Shown one piece after another: positions 17,428 to 25,631 of a DNA stretch of 64,000 nt (position 1 is its first letter; each line of letters starts with the position of its first letter). The stretch comes from Acetoanaerobium sticklandii (lineage in GTDB: Bacteria > Bacillota > Clostridia > Peptostreptococcales > Filifactoraceae). The stretch is from contig NC_014614.1 of assembly GCF_000196455.1 (NCBI RefSeq), forward strand, positions 2,092,001 through 2,156,000, written 5' to 3'. The notes beneath the pieces were generated by a model. That model had not been told where the DNA came from, searched no databases, and saw nothing but the letters and a program-made list of their open reading frames with translations. The translations under genes and the position numbers were made by a program.

Positions 17428-17764
17428 TGACGATGTTTTAAATATAGTTTATAAAATTAATGAGAACCTTACCTATGATGTAGACAACAAAGGCGTAGTG
17501 ACGATTTTAGAAAAGCAAAATCATAAGGTTCAAAATTTCTTTAGAAAACTAAAGTTTAAAATACCTGAATATAAAAAAATAGCTTTTGATGAGTATGCAA
17601 GTTTTGTGTTCCTTCAAATAGATGGAATAAAAACTGTTAAAGAAATAGGAGAAGCTCTTGAACTTAAATTCGGTGACAAAGCTCATCCAGTATATGAAAG
17701 ACTGCTTTTATTTCTAAATCATATAGAAGTCAATAGCCGTTATATTACTAAATTTGAAAATTAG
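17414..17764 (+). CDS. PqqD-like protein coupled to the OPT transporter
   Basis: A 116-residue protein whose C-terminal half fits the PqqD/RiPP-recognition winged helix: DEYASFVFLQIDGIKTVKEIGEALELKFGD followed by YERLLLFLNHIE. The N-terminal 40 residues are a lysine-rich extension with a short beta segment (VVTILEKQNHKVQNFFRKLK). PqqD domains bind leader peptides of ribosomal natural products, but no radical SAM enzyme or precursor gene is next to it. The start lies inside the OPT gene, so it is probably translated by coupling, and a peptide-binding accessory role for the transporter is inferred. Confidence 0.7.
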   Translation: MYKNNDDVLNIVYKINENLTYDVDNKGVVTILEKQNHKVQNFFRKLKFKIPEYKKIAFDEYASFVFLQIDGIKTVKEIGEALELKFGDKAHPVYERLLLFLNHIEVNSRYITKFEN

Positions 17765-17799
17765 TTTATATTAATTTTCTGTATAAAATGTATATTAAG

Positions 17800-17858
17800 A
17801 TACTCCTTTTGTATTATAAGCAAGATAAATAAGCTTATTTCAAGAGGAGTATTTTTTT
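17800..17858 (+). terminator. Strong Rho-independent terminator
   Basis: ATACTCCTTTTG (17800-17811) pairs with CAAGAGGAGTAT (17841-17852) over 12 positions with one G-U type mismatch, followed by six T. A smaller palindrome AATAAGCTTATT lies in the loop. It ends the OPT-PqqD transcript. Confidence 0.85.
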
Positions 17859-17919
17859 ATGGGCTTTTTTTATTTATTTTTACATGATAGACTAAAAAAA
17901 AGAACAGGCGGTGGATACT

Positions 17920-18552
17920 ATGAAAATATTCGATTTAACTCATATGATTAAAGAACAAATGCCAGTTTATCCAGGAACCGAGCCCCCATCACTTAAAAAT
18001 ACTAATACTATAGAGGTAGATGGGTTTGCTGAAAAGCTGTTTAGTATGTATTCTCACACAGGGACTCATATAGATGCTCCTAAGCACATGGTAGAAGAAG
18101 GGCTAGGACTTGATGATTTTGATATATCAAAATTTGTAGGAAAAGCTATTCTAATTGATGTAACAGAGGTATCAGATAACATTACTCTCCCAGATTTGAT
18201 TGATTATGAAAGATTTATAGAAAGCTGTGATTTCGTAATTTTTTATACAGGCTGGAGCAAGTACTGGGGTTCAGAGCAGTATTTTGACAACTTTCCAGTT
18301 TTAGAGCACGATGCGGCAAAATGGCTCTCTAACTTCAAGCTTAAAGGAATAGGTATTGACGCTATCTCTATAGATGCTGTAGATACTGTAGATTTTGACA
18401 ATCATTATGTATTTCTTAACCAAAATTTCATAATTATAGAGAATCTAACTAATTTGAGTGAAATTCCAGAAAAGCAATTTACATTTAGTGCTCTACCACT
18501 TAAGACCTTTGATGCTGATGGTTCTCCAACAAGAGCTATAGCAATGCTGTAA
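17920..18552 (+). CDS. Metal-dependent cyclase/hydrolase (kynurenine formamidase-like fold)
   Basis: A 210-residue cyclase-family protein (PF04199). The metal-binding signature is SHTGTHIDAPKH near residues 42-53, preceded by MPVYPGTEPP and followed by GIDAISID and DGSPTRAIAML. Family members hydrolyse N-formylkynurenine or act as isatin hydrolases or polyketide cyclases; with no other kynurenine gene nearby the substrate is open. GTG 17911 is in frame but belongs to the GGCGGTGG ribosome site, so ATG 17920 is used. A PLP enzyme follows 102 bases downstream. Confidence 0.85.
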   Translation: MKIFDLTHMIKEQMPVYPGTEPPSLKNTNTIEVDGFAEKLFSMYSHTGTHIDAPKHMVEEGLGLDDFDISKFVGKAILIDVTEVSDNITLPDLIDYERFIESCDFVIFYTGWSKYWGSEQYFDNFPVLEHDAAKWLSNFKLKGIGIDAISIDAVDTVDFDNHYVFLNQNFIIIENLTNLSEIPEKQFTFSALPLKTFDADGSPTRAIAML

Positions 18553-18654
18553 TAATAAGAAATACGCCAATTATAACAATAAAGCTGTCCCAAAATATTC
18601 TGTATTCACAATGAATCCAAAATAAAGAAATCAATTTAAGGAGGCTTCATAAAT

Positions 18655-19644
18655 ATGAAGATGCCAAGAAAGCTAACTATTGCTAATCTACCAACAAATA
18701 TCGAACATTTAAAAAGATTATCATCAGAGCTTGGAAATGTAGCTATCTATCTTAAGCGTGATGACCAAACTGGAACTGAGGTGTCTGGAAATAAAATCAG
18801 AAAGCTGGAATTTGCTATAGCTGAAGCTATTGATAACGGTTATGATACTCTTATCACCTGTGGAGCTGTCCAGTCAAACCATGCCAGAGCTACTGCTGCA
18901 GCCGCCGCAAAGATTGGTTTAAAATGTCACCTGATTTTAAGAGGAAGTAGTGAAGATGTCTTTGAAGGAAATTACTTTTTAGATGGATTATTTGGAGCAA
19001 GTATTGATATTGTGGATAGCGAAGAATTTAAGAATATAGATAAACTACTAAAAGCAAAGCAAGATGAGCTAGAGTCTAAAGGAAGAAAAGGCTACGTGCT
19101 CCCTATTGGAGCATCAAATGGTATCGGTGGTTTTGGATATTTTTATGCCATGAATGAAATTCTAGAGCAAGAAAAAACTCTAGGTATCCACTTTGATGCT
19201 ATAGTTACAACTGTGGGTTCTGCTGGTACTTTTGCAGGACTTCTCTATGCCAACACCCTCGTAAAAAATGATGCTGTAGTCTATGGTATAAATATCTCAG
19301 CTGACAGAGAGTATTTCGCTGGTGAAACTAAAAAAATCATAGCTGAGATGAATGAGTATACTGGAGAGAATATCAGCCTTTCTTACGATGAAATTTCTAT
19401 TATTGATGGATATGCCGGAAGAGGTTATGGACTTAGTACTAAAGAGGAAATAGATTTTATAAAATACATAGCTAGCTTAGAAGGTGTAGCTCTTGACCCT
19501 GTGTATACTGGCAAAGCATTTTATGGTCTATATAATGAAATTAAGAAAGGAAATTTATCTAATCATAAAAATATACTCTTTATTCATACTGGTGGAATTT
19601 TCGGCTGGAAAGCTGAGCAAAGAGATATTATAAAGAATTTCTAA
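18655..19644 (+). CDS. D-cysteine desulfhydrase / ACC deaminase-family PLP enzyme
   Basis: A 329-residue fold-type II PLP enzyme. SGNKIRKLEF contains the Schiff-base lysine (K47), GAVQSNHARATAAAAAKIGL is the substrate-carboxylate loop, and TTVGSAGTFAGLLY binds the PLP phosphate. This architecture is shared by D-cysteine desulfhydrase (DcyD) and ACC deaminase; DcyD-like proteins dominate in Firmicutes, where they release pyruvate, sulfide and ammonia from D-cysteine or similar amino acids. AAGGAGG precedes the ATG. It pairs with the upstream cyclase and is closed by a strong terminator. Confidence 0.85.
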   Translation: MKMPRKLTIANLPTNIEHLKRLSSELGNVAIYLKRDDQTGTEVSGNKIRKLEFAIAEAIDNGYDTLITCGAVQSNHARATAAAAAKIGLKCHLILRGSSEDVFEGNYFLDGLFGASIDIVDSEEFKNIDKLLKAKQDELESKGRKGYVLPIGASNGIGGFGYFYAMNEILEQEKTLGIHFDAIVTTVGSAGTFAGLLYANTLVKNDAVVYGINISADREYFAGETKKIIAEMNEYTGENISLSYDEISIIDGYAGRGYGLSTKEEIDFIKYIASLEGVALDPVYTGKAFYGLYNEIKKGNLSNHKNILFIHTGGIFGWKAEQRDIIKNF

Positions 19645-19645
19645 T

Positions 19646-19700
19646 AAAACCCTAGATTACTCATAGTGATGGTTTTATCACAGAATAATCTAGGGTTTTT
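19646..19700. terminator. Bidirectional Rho-independent terminator
   Basis: AAAACCCTAGATTA (19646-19659) pairs exactly with TAATCTAGGGTTTT (19686-19699). A- and T-runs flank both sides, so it can stop the desulfhydrase-like gene on the plus strand and the solitary trpB on the minus strand. Confidence 0.88.
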
Positions 19701-19704
19701 CTAT

Positions 19705-20892
19705 TCAGTTTTTATCTAATAAGTTCATTTCTTTTACTTGATTTACGTCTTTATCTCCTCTACCTGATAGATTGACAATGATCGTCTGATCTTTTGACAA
19801 GGTTTTTGCTAGCTTTACTGCATATGCAACCGCATGAGCGCTTTCTATCGCTGGTATTATGCCTTCAGTTCTAGATAGAAGAAAGAATGCCTGCATCGCC
19901 TCATCGTCTGTTATAGCAATGTACTCAGCTCTATTACTTTCTTTGTAATAGCTATGCTCTGGCCCTACTCCAGGATAGTCAAGTCCAGCAGCTATAGAAT
20001 GAACTGGAAGAGGCTCACCATTTTCATCTTGTAAAGTATAGCATTTGAAGCCATGAATAACTCCTACGCTTCCTTTAGAAATAGATGCAGCATGTTCATT
20101 TGTGTCTAGTCCTTTTCCTCCTGGCTCTACTCCTACAATTTTTACTGAGAGGTCATCTACAAATGGTGCAAACAATCCTATTGCATTACTTCCTCCTCCT
20201 ACGCAGGCTACTATATAATCAGGCAGTTTACCTTCTACTTCTAAGATTTGCTTTCTTGCTTCTTTTCCTATTACGCTTTGAAATTCTCTTACCATTGTAG
20301 GATATGGATGTGGTCCAACTGCTGAGCCTAGAAGATAGAATGTATCGTGAGCATTTGCAACAAAATCAGCTAAAGCTTCGTCTACTGCATCCTTTAGAGT
20401 TGCTGTCCCTGTAGTTACAGGAACTACTTTAGCCCCTAGCATCTCCATCCTAAAGACATTTAGCTCTTGTCTTTTTATATCTATAGCTCCCATGTAGATG
20501 ATGCATTCCAGTCCCATCAGAGCACATACCGTTGCTGTTGCCACTCCATGCTGTCCAGCTCCAGTTTCTGCTATTATTCTCTTTTTGCCCATTCTCTTTG
20601 CCAAAAGCACCTGTCCCATTGCATTGTTTATTTTGTGAGCTCCTGTATGGTTCAAATCCTCTCTTTTCAAATAAATCTTAGCTCCTCCTAGTTGCTCAGA
20701 TAATCTTTTTGCAAGGTATAGAGGATTTTCACGTCCTATATATTGGCGCTGGTAGTAGGCAAGCTCACTTAAAAACTCCTCATCTTCTATGTACTTATAA
20801 AAAGCTTCCTCTACATCTTTTAGTACATTTTTTAATTCCTCAGGTACAAAGGCTCCTCCAAATTGTCCAAAATAACCATTATTTCTTTCCAT
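19705..20892 (-). CDS. trpB: Tryptophan synthase beta chain, solitary copy under T-box control
   Basis: A 395-residue TrpB. HTGAHKINN carries the PLP lysine (K87), AETGAGQHG the catalytic glutamate, and GGGSNAIG the phosphate loop; ENGEPLPVHSIAAGLDYPGVGPEH matches TrpB1-type enzymes. It joins indole and serine to make tryptophan. No trpA is beside it: this is a second copy, the other being in the trp operon at 32427-33617, with the same length and the same active-site residues. AAAAGGAGG precedes the ATG. A T-box leader lies upstream, so expression should rise when tRNA-Trp is uncharged. Indole salvage or a back-up role is inferred. Confidence 0.93.
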   Translation of the reverse strand: MERNNGYFGQFGGAFVPEELKNVLKDVEEAFYKYIEDEEFLSELAYYQRQYIGRENPLYLAKRLSEQLGGAKIYLKREDLNHTGAHKINNAMGQVLLAKRMGKKRIIAETGAGQHGVATATVCALMGLECIIYMGAIDIKRQELNVFRMEMLGAKVVPVTTGTATLKDAVDEALADFVANAHDTFYLLGSAVGPHPYPTMVREFQSVIGKEARKQILEVEGKLPDYIVACVGGGSNAIGLFAPFVDDLSVKIVGVEPGGKGLDTNEHAASISKGSVGVIHGFKCYTLQDENGEPLPVHSIAAGLDYPGVGPEHSYYKESNRAEYIAITDDEAMQAFFLLSRTEGIIPAIESAHAVAYAVKLAKTLSKDQTIIVNLSGRGDKDVNQVKEMNLLDKN

Positions 20893-20914
20893 TACATTTC
20901 CTCCTTTTTTCCAT

Positions 20915-21204
20915 AAAAAAAGCCCCCATACATAAATAACTCATGTATAGAGGACGATTGCTCGCGGTGCCACCTCAAATTGGTATAGAAAAACCCACTC
21001 ATTCAAATACGGGCCACAATGGCCGATATTCTATCTCTATAACGGGAGAACCCGGGGTTCCTACTTTAATTCAGTCTCCACTCGTAAGCCCATTCATAGT
21101 ATTTATTGATATCGGACTCTCACCTACGCCGACTCTCTGTAATCCTTTCACACTACTACTATCCTTACTCAACGCTTTTCATAATTTATGGATATTTTTA
21201 ATTA
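20915..21204 (-). promoter_or_regulatory. T-box leader (tRNA-Trp type) of the solitary trpB
   Basis: The minus strand carries the T-box core AGGTGGCACCGCG (TGGCACCGCG at 20972-20963). It is followed by a terminator stem CCTCTATACAT...ATGTATGGGGG and seven T (20953-20915). Upstream is the stem I region with AGAGAG and a candidate specifier TGG at 21092-21090 within GAATGGGC. Uncharged tRNA-Trp would pair with TGG and with the TGGC bulge, favour the antiterminator and allow trpB transcription. The specifier assignment is by eye. Confidence 0.88.
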
Positions 21205-21210
21205 CTGACT

Positions 21211-21239
21211 ATATTACGAGTAATAAAACCATATGTCAA
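21211..21239 (-). promoter_or_regulatory. Vegetative promoter of the trpB T-box transcript
   Basis: TTGACA at 21239-21234, a 17-base spacer and TAATAT at 21216-21211 give a near-consensus sigma-A promoter on the minus strand. Transcription should start near 21204, just ahead of the T-box stem I. Confidence 0.85.
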
Positions 21240-21247
21240 GTATTTTT

Positions 21248-21706
21248 TTATTTTTCTTCTAATTTCAGAAGATACTCTTTAATTTCGAGTCCTCCACCGT
21301 AGCCTACCATCTTTCCAGTGCTTCCTACTACTCTGTGACATGGAATTATTATAGGTATAGGGTTTCTATTGTTTGCCATGCCTACTGCTCTAGAAGCTTT
21401 TTCATTTCCTGATAGTATAGCTATTTTTTTGTAGCTTGCCGTTTCTCCATATGGGATAGTTAAAAGGTTAGTCCATACTTTCTTTTGAAATTCTGTACCT
21501 TTTGGGTTAAGCTTTACATCAAAGCTTTGTCTTCTTCCTTCAAAATACTCTGCTAGCTGATTCTTTACTTCCTTCAAAAATGCAGTTTCTTCTCTAGGGA
21601 TGTCTTTAATTATTATCTCTCCAAAATCTAAGCAGATTAATTCTTTATTTTCTTCTATCAGTGTAAGCTTTCCTATAGGCGAATCCATTACTAGTAGCTT
21701 TTTCAT
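21248..21706 (-). CDS. ogt: Methylated-DNA-[protein]-cysteine S-methyltransferase
   Basis: A 152-residue O6-alkylguanine-DNA alkyltransferase. The active site is IIPCHRVVG with the acceptor cysteine at residue 123, preceded by TIPYGETASYKKIA and RAVGMANNRNPIPI, which form the DNA-binding helix and arginine finger. It repairs O6-methylguanine by taking the methyl group irreversibly. GGAGG precedes the ATG. It ends just before the T-box promoter of trpB and appears to be transcribed on its own or after the permease gene. Confidence 0.93.
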   Translation of the reverse strand: MKKLLVMDSPIGKLTLIEENKELICLDFGEIIIKDIPREETAFLKEVKNQLAEYFEGRRQSFDVKLNPKGTEFQKKVWTNLLTIPYGETASYKKIAILSGNEKASRAVGMANNRNPIPIIIPCHRVVGSTGKMVGYGGGLEIKEYLLKLEEK

Positions 21707-21749
21707 TTACTCATCCTCCACTTAAACCAAAACTTGTCTCAATTATTCT

Positions 21750-22919
21750 TTATACACTATCAGGCTCAATTTCTTTTTTTGCCAGTCTTTTATGAACTGA
21801 TTTTCTAAGTAGACTGTATAGTACTGAGCTAAGCGGAACTCCGAGTAGCATTCCAAGCACCCCATAAGCACTACCTCCTAGTGTAACTGCTACAAGCACC
21901 CAAATGCTTGGAAGTCCAATCGAACCACCTACTACCTTTGGATATATTAAGTTTCCTTCTAGCTGCTGTAATACCAAGAAGAATATAACAAACCACAGGG
22001 CTTTTATAGGGCTGACCATGAGTATAAGAAACACTCCAACTATAGTTCCTATAAATGCACCAAATACAGGGATAAGTGCAGTAAATCCCACAAGTGCTGA
22101 AACTACTAAAGCGTATGGGAGTCTAAGTATCAGCATTCCTATAAAGCAAAGCACTCCTATAATAACAGCCTCTAAAAACTGTCCTGTTACAAAGCTTGAG
22201 AAAATTCCATTTGAAAGCTTAGCAATATCTAGAATTTCTATTACGATATTTTCCGGAAGATAAGCATATAATAGCTTTTTAAATTGTTTAGATAGGGTTT
22301 CTTTTTGAAGTAGTACATATATTGCAAATACTAGCCCAAGCACAAAGTTTAATAATGCACTAAATATCGATGATGTAATTCCTATAGTGGTATTGAAAAG
22401 TGCTGAGCTTCCTCTTGATAGAAACTGAGATATCCACTGCCCTATTTTTTCCCAGTTTAAATCCGAAAATGCAATTGAATTTATTTCAAATGGAAGAGAT
22501 GCCAATATCCCACCTAGCCAATTTTGAATTTTTTTCATGAAATCTGGAAATTCTTTAGACACTATTTCTACTGTGTTTTTAAATTCGGGTACAATTAAAA
22601 ATAGTAAAATCCACACCATGGCAACTACTAAGGATAAGCTTAATAGCAATGAAATTGGTCTTATCCATTTTTCAATTTTCGAAGGATTTTTAGTATTAGT
22701 AGACTGCTCTAATCGCTTTTTTAAAAAATCCTCAATCAGTCTCATTATCACATTTAGTATAAATGCTATGCACAGCCCTACAATAAAGGGTGTCAAAAGT
22801 GAAACCACATAACCTATGACTGATAGTACTTTTGGCAAATTAGACATGATAGCATAGAGAGCTATAGCAAAGGTTATTATTCCCAGTATTTTTTTGATAT
22901 TCGCTTTAGACAGGTCCAT
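21750..22919 (-). CDS. AI-2E (PerM) family permease
   Basis: A 389-residue membrane protein with about eight segments: two at the N-terminus, a soluble central part (GGILASLPFEINSI), then a C-terminal block with GFTALIPVFGAFIGTIVG and GNLIYPKVVGGSIGLPSIWVLVAVTLGG, the family signature. Some relatives export autoinducer-2 or act as sodium/proton antiporters; the substrate here is unknown. The open frame starts 17 codons earlier, but that part crosses the inverted repeat at 22949-22979 and AGAGGAACTAAG is placed for ATG 22919. Confidence 0.85.
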   Translation of the reverse strand: MDLSKANIKKILGIITFAIALYAIMSNLPKVLSVIGYVVSLLTPFIVGLCIAFILNVIMRLIEDFLKKRLEQSTNTKNPSKIEKWIRPISLLLSLSLVVAMVWILLFLIVPEFKNTVEIVSKEFPDFMKKIQNWLGGILASLPFEINSIAFSDLNWEKIGQWISQFLSRGSSALFNTTIGITSSIFSALLNFVLGLVFAIYVLLQKETLSKQFKKLLYAYLPENIVIEILDIAKLSNGIFSSFVTGQFLEAVIIGVLCFIGMLILRLPYALVVSALVGFTALIPVFGAFIGTIVGVFLILMVSPIKALWFVIFFLVLQQLEGNLIYPKVVGGSIGLPSIWVLVAVTLGGSAYGVLGMLLGVPLSSVLYSLLRKSVHKRLAKKEIEPDSV

Positions 22920-22948
22920 CTTAGTTCCTCTTTTCGCTTTTAAATTCA

Positions 22949-22979
22949 AATTAAGGAATGGCATAGCCATTCCTTAATT
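22949..22979. terminator. Long hairpin between clpB and the AI-2E permease
   Basis: AATTAAGGAATGGC (22949-22962) and GCCATTCCTTAATT (22966-22979) form a perfect 14-bp stem around a three-base loop. It follows the clpB stop by about 28 bases on the minus strand. The T-run after it is short, so it may be a partial terminator or a processing site allowing read-through into the permease gene. Confidence 0.65.
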
Positions 22980-23006
22980 AAAAAATTATATCTAATTTTT
23001 ATTTTA

Positions 23007-25601
23007 TCAGATTTTACTGCCAATTGATAGGTCTGCTTCATGCTTATCAATATAAATCGTCTGATAATCTTGAACTTCACCTTGAATTAGCAATCTAGCA
23101 ATAGGAGTTTCTATATGCTTTTGCAGATACCTTTTTACTGGTCTTGCTCCGTATACTTTTGAGTAGGAATTATCTGCAATGAAATTCTTTGCATCATCAC
23201 TTACTTCTAGCTTGATATTTCTATCACTTAGTCTATTTTGAATATCTACTAGACTAAGCTCTACTATTTTTACTATTTCACTCTTTGTAAGAGGTTTGAA
23301 CATCACTATATCATCTATTCTGTTCAAAAACTCTGGTTTAAAGTTAGCTCTTAGTGTATTTAGTACGTTTTCTTTCACTGCATCTGAGATTTCCCCAGAT
23401 TCCTGCATACCATCTAAAAGTAGATTACTTCCTATATTTGAAGTCATAATAACTACAGTGTCTTTGAAGTTTACAGTCTTGCCTTTGGAGTCTGTCAATC
23501 TTCCATCATCAAGCAGCTGAAGCAAGGTATTGAATACCTCTGGATGAGCCTTTTCTATCTCGTCAAATAATATCACGCTGTATGGCTTTCTTCTTACCGC
23601 TTCAGTGAGCTGTCCACCTTCTTCATAGCCTACATATCCTGGAGGAGCTCCTATAAGTCTAGCTACTGTATGCTTTTCCTGATATTCACTCATATCTATT
23701 CTTACGATATTCTCTTCAGTGTCAAACAGAGCCTGGGCTAAAGCTTTTGCAAGCTCCGTCTTTCCTACACCTGTAGGTCCTAAGAATATGAAGGAGCCTA
23801 TAGGTCTTCTTGGGTCTTTGAGTCCCGCTCTTGCTCTTAGCACTGCATCAGCTACTAAGTCCACTGCTTCGTCTTGTCCTATTACTCTGTTGTGAAGAAG
23901 GCTAGGAAGATGCAGTAGTTTTTCTCTTTCGCTTTCTACTAGCTTTGTTACAGGTATTCCTGTCCATTTTGATATAATCTCAGCAATTTCGTCTTCTGTT
24001 ACTTCTTCTTTTAATAGCTGGGCTTTACTTTTTGCTTGATTTTCTCTTTCACTTTCTAGCTTTTTCTCAAGCTCTGGAAGCTTTCCATGCTTTAGCATAG
24101 CTAGTTCTTCTAAATCATATCTTCTTTCTGCATCTTCTATCTTATGTCTAGTTTGTTCTATTTCTTTTTGTAGGTCTTTTATTTTTATTATATTTTCTTT
24201 TTCTAGCTCCCACTGACTTTTCATTGAGCTATACTGCTCTTTTAATATTGCTAGCTCTTTTTGAAGGTCTTCTAGTCTTGCTTTTGATGATGTATCTGTT
24301 TCTTTTTTAAGCGCTTGCTGCTCTATTTCCATCTGCATGATTTTTCTGCTTATTGCATCCAGCTCCGTAGGCATGCTGTCAATTTCTGTTCTTATCATTG
24401 AAGCTGCCTCATCCATAAGGTCTATGGCTTTATCTGGCAGGAATCTGTCTGAGATGTATTTATTTGACAGCACTGCGCAGGCAATAATAGCATTGTCAGT
24501 GATTCTAACTCCATGATGAATTTCAAATTTCTCTTTTATCCCTCTTAATATGGATATGGTATCCTCTACATCTGGCTGGTCTACTAGAACTGGCTGAAAT
24601 CTTCTTTCTAGAGCTGCATCTTTTTCTATATATTTACGATATTCATCTAAAGTTGTAGCTCCTATACAGTGAAGCTCTCCTCTTGCAAGCATAGGCTTTA
24701 AGAGGTTTCCTGCATCCATTGCACCTTCAGTTTTACCTGCCCCTACTATAGTGTGAAGCTCATCTATAAATAAAATAATTTGTCCCTCTGACTTTGAAAC
24801 TTCATTTAGTACAGCTTTGAGCCTTTCTTCAAACTCTCCTCTGTATTTTGCTCCAGCTATGAGGGCTCCCATATCCAGTGCAAATATAGTCTTATCCTTT
24901 AAGCCTTCTGGCACATCGTGATTTACTATCCTTTGGGCAAGCCCTTCTACTACAGCAGTTTTACCTACTCCAGGTTCTCCGATGAGCACAGGATTGTTTT
25001 TAGTTCTTCTAGATAGAATCCTAATAGCTCTTCTTATTTCTTCATCTCTTCCAATTACAGGGTCGAGCTTGCCTTTTCTAGCCATCTCAACCAAATCTCT
25101 ACCGTATTTGTTTAGAACATCATAGGTATCCTCTGGGTTTTGGCTAGTTATTTTTTGATTACTCCTCACCTTGCTTAGAGCCTGAAGAAATTCATTTTTA
25201 TCAATATGGTATCTGCTGATGATGTCTTTAGTATAGCCTTGATTTTGCTCTAAAACAGCAAGATACAAATGCTCCACAGATATATATTCATCTTGAAATA
25301 CTTTAGCTTCGTCTTGAGCTTTTACAAGAACTTCGTTGTATCTTCTGGATGGATATACACTGCTTACTGACTCTCCTTGAACCTTTGGAAGCTTATCTAG
25401 ATGATTTCCAAGGTCTATTAAAATTGCTGAGACATTCTTTCCCATCATAGTCAGTAGCTTGGATATGAGACTATCCTCGCTTGCAAGCAGTGCATAGTGC
25501 AGATGCTCTGTTTCCATCTGCTGATGGCCAAGTCTCAAAGCCATTTCTTGTGATTGAACTATGGCTTCTTGAGACTTTTGAGTTAATTTCTCCATGTTCA
25601 T
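23007..25601 (-). CDS. clpB: ATP-dependent disaggregase ClpB
   Basis: An 864-residue Hsp100. The N-terminal Clp repeat domain (about 1-145) begins MEKLTQKSQEAIVQSQ. AAA1 has GEPGVGKT near residue 203. A coiled-coil middle domain (about 405-525) is rich in Lys/Glu heptads and distinguishes ClpB from ClpC. AAA2 has GPTGVGKT near residue 605 and TSNIGS. The C-terminal oligomerisation domain follows. It works with DnaK to pull apart protein aggregates. GAGGTGAAC precedes the ATG. No CIRCE site is seen directly upstream; psuG ends 30 bases before it, so the promoter is not obvious. Confidence 0.96.
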   Translation of the reverse strand: MNMEKLTQKSQEAIVQSQEMALRLGHQQMETEHLHYALLASEDSLISKLLTMMGKNVSAILIDLGNHLDKLPKVQGESVSSVYPSRRYNEVLVKAQDEAKVFQDEYISVEHLYLAVLEQNQGYTKDIISRYHIDKNEFLQALSKVRSNQKITSQNPEDTYDVLNKYGRDLVEMARKGKLDPVIGRDEEIRRAIRILSRRTKNNPVLIGEPGVGKTAVVEGLAQRIVNHDVPEGLKDKTIFALDMGALIAGAKYRGEFEERLKAVLNEVSKSEGQIILFIDELHTIVGAGKTEGAMDAGNLLKPMLARGELHCIGATTLDEYRKYIEKDAALERRFQPVLVDQPDVEDTISILRGIKEKFEIHHGVRITDNAIIACAVLSNKYISDRFLPDKAIDLMDEAASMIRTEIDSMPTELDAISRKIMQMEIEQQALKKETDTSSKARLEDLQKELAILKEQYSSMKSQWELEKENIIKIKDLQKEIEQTRHKIEDAERRYDLEELAMLKHGKLPELEKKLESERENQAKSKAQLLKEEVTEDEIAEIISKWTGIPVTKLVESEREKLLHLPSLLHNRVIGQDEAVDLVADAVLRARAGLKDPRRPIGSFIFLGPTGVGKTELAKALAQALFDTEENIVRIDMSEYQEKHTVARLIGAPPGYVGYEEGGQLTEAVRRKPYSVILFDEIEKAHPEVFNTLLQLLDDGRLTDSKGKTVNFKDTVVIMTSNIGSNLLLDGMQESGEISDAVKENVLNTLRANFKPEFLNRIDDIVMFKPLTKSEIVKIVELSLVDIQNRLSDRNIKLEVSDDAKNFIADNSYSKVYGARPVKRYLQKHIETPIARLLIQGEVQDYQTIYIDKHEADLSIGSKI

Positions 25602-25631
25602 TTATGTTCACCTCTTTGTTAGTTTATCAAA

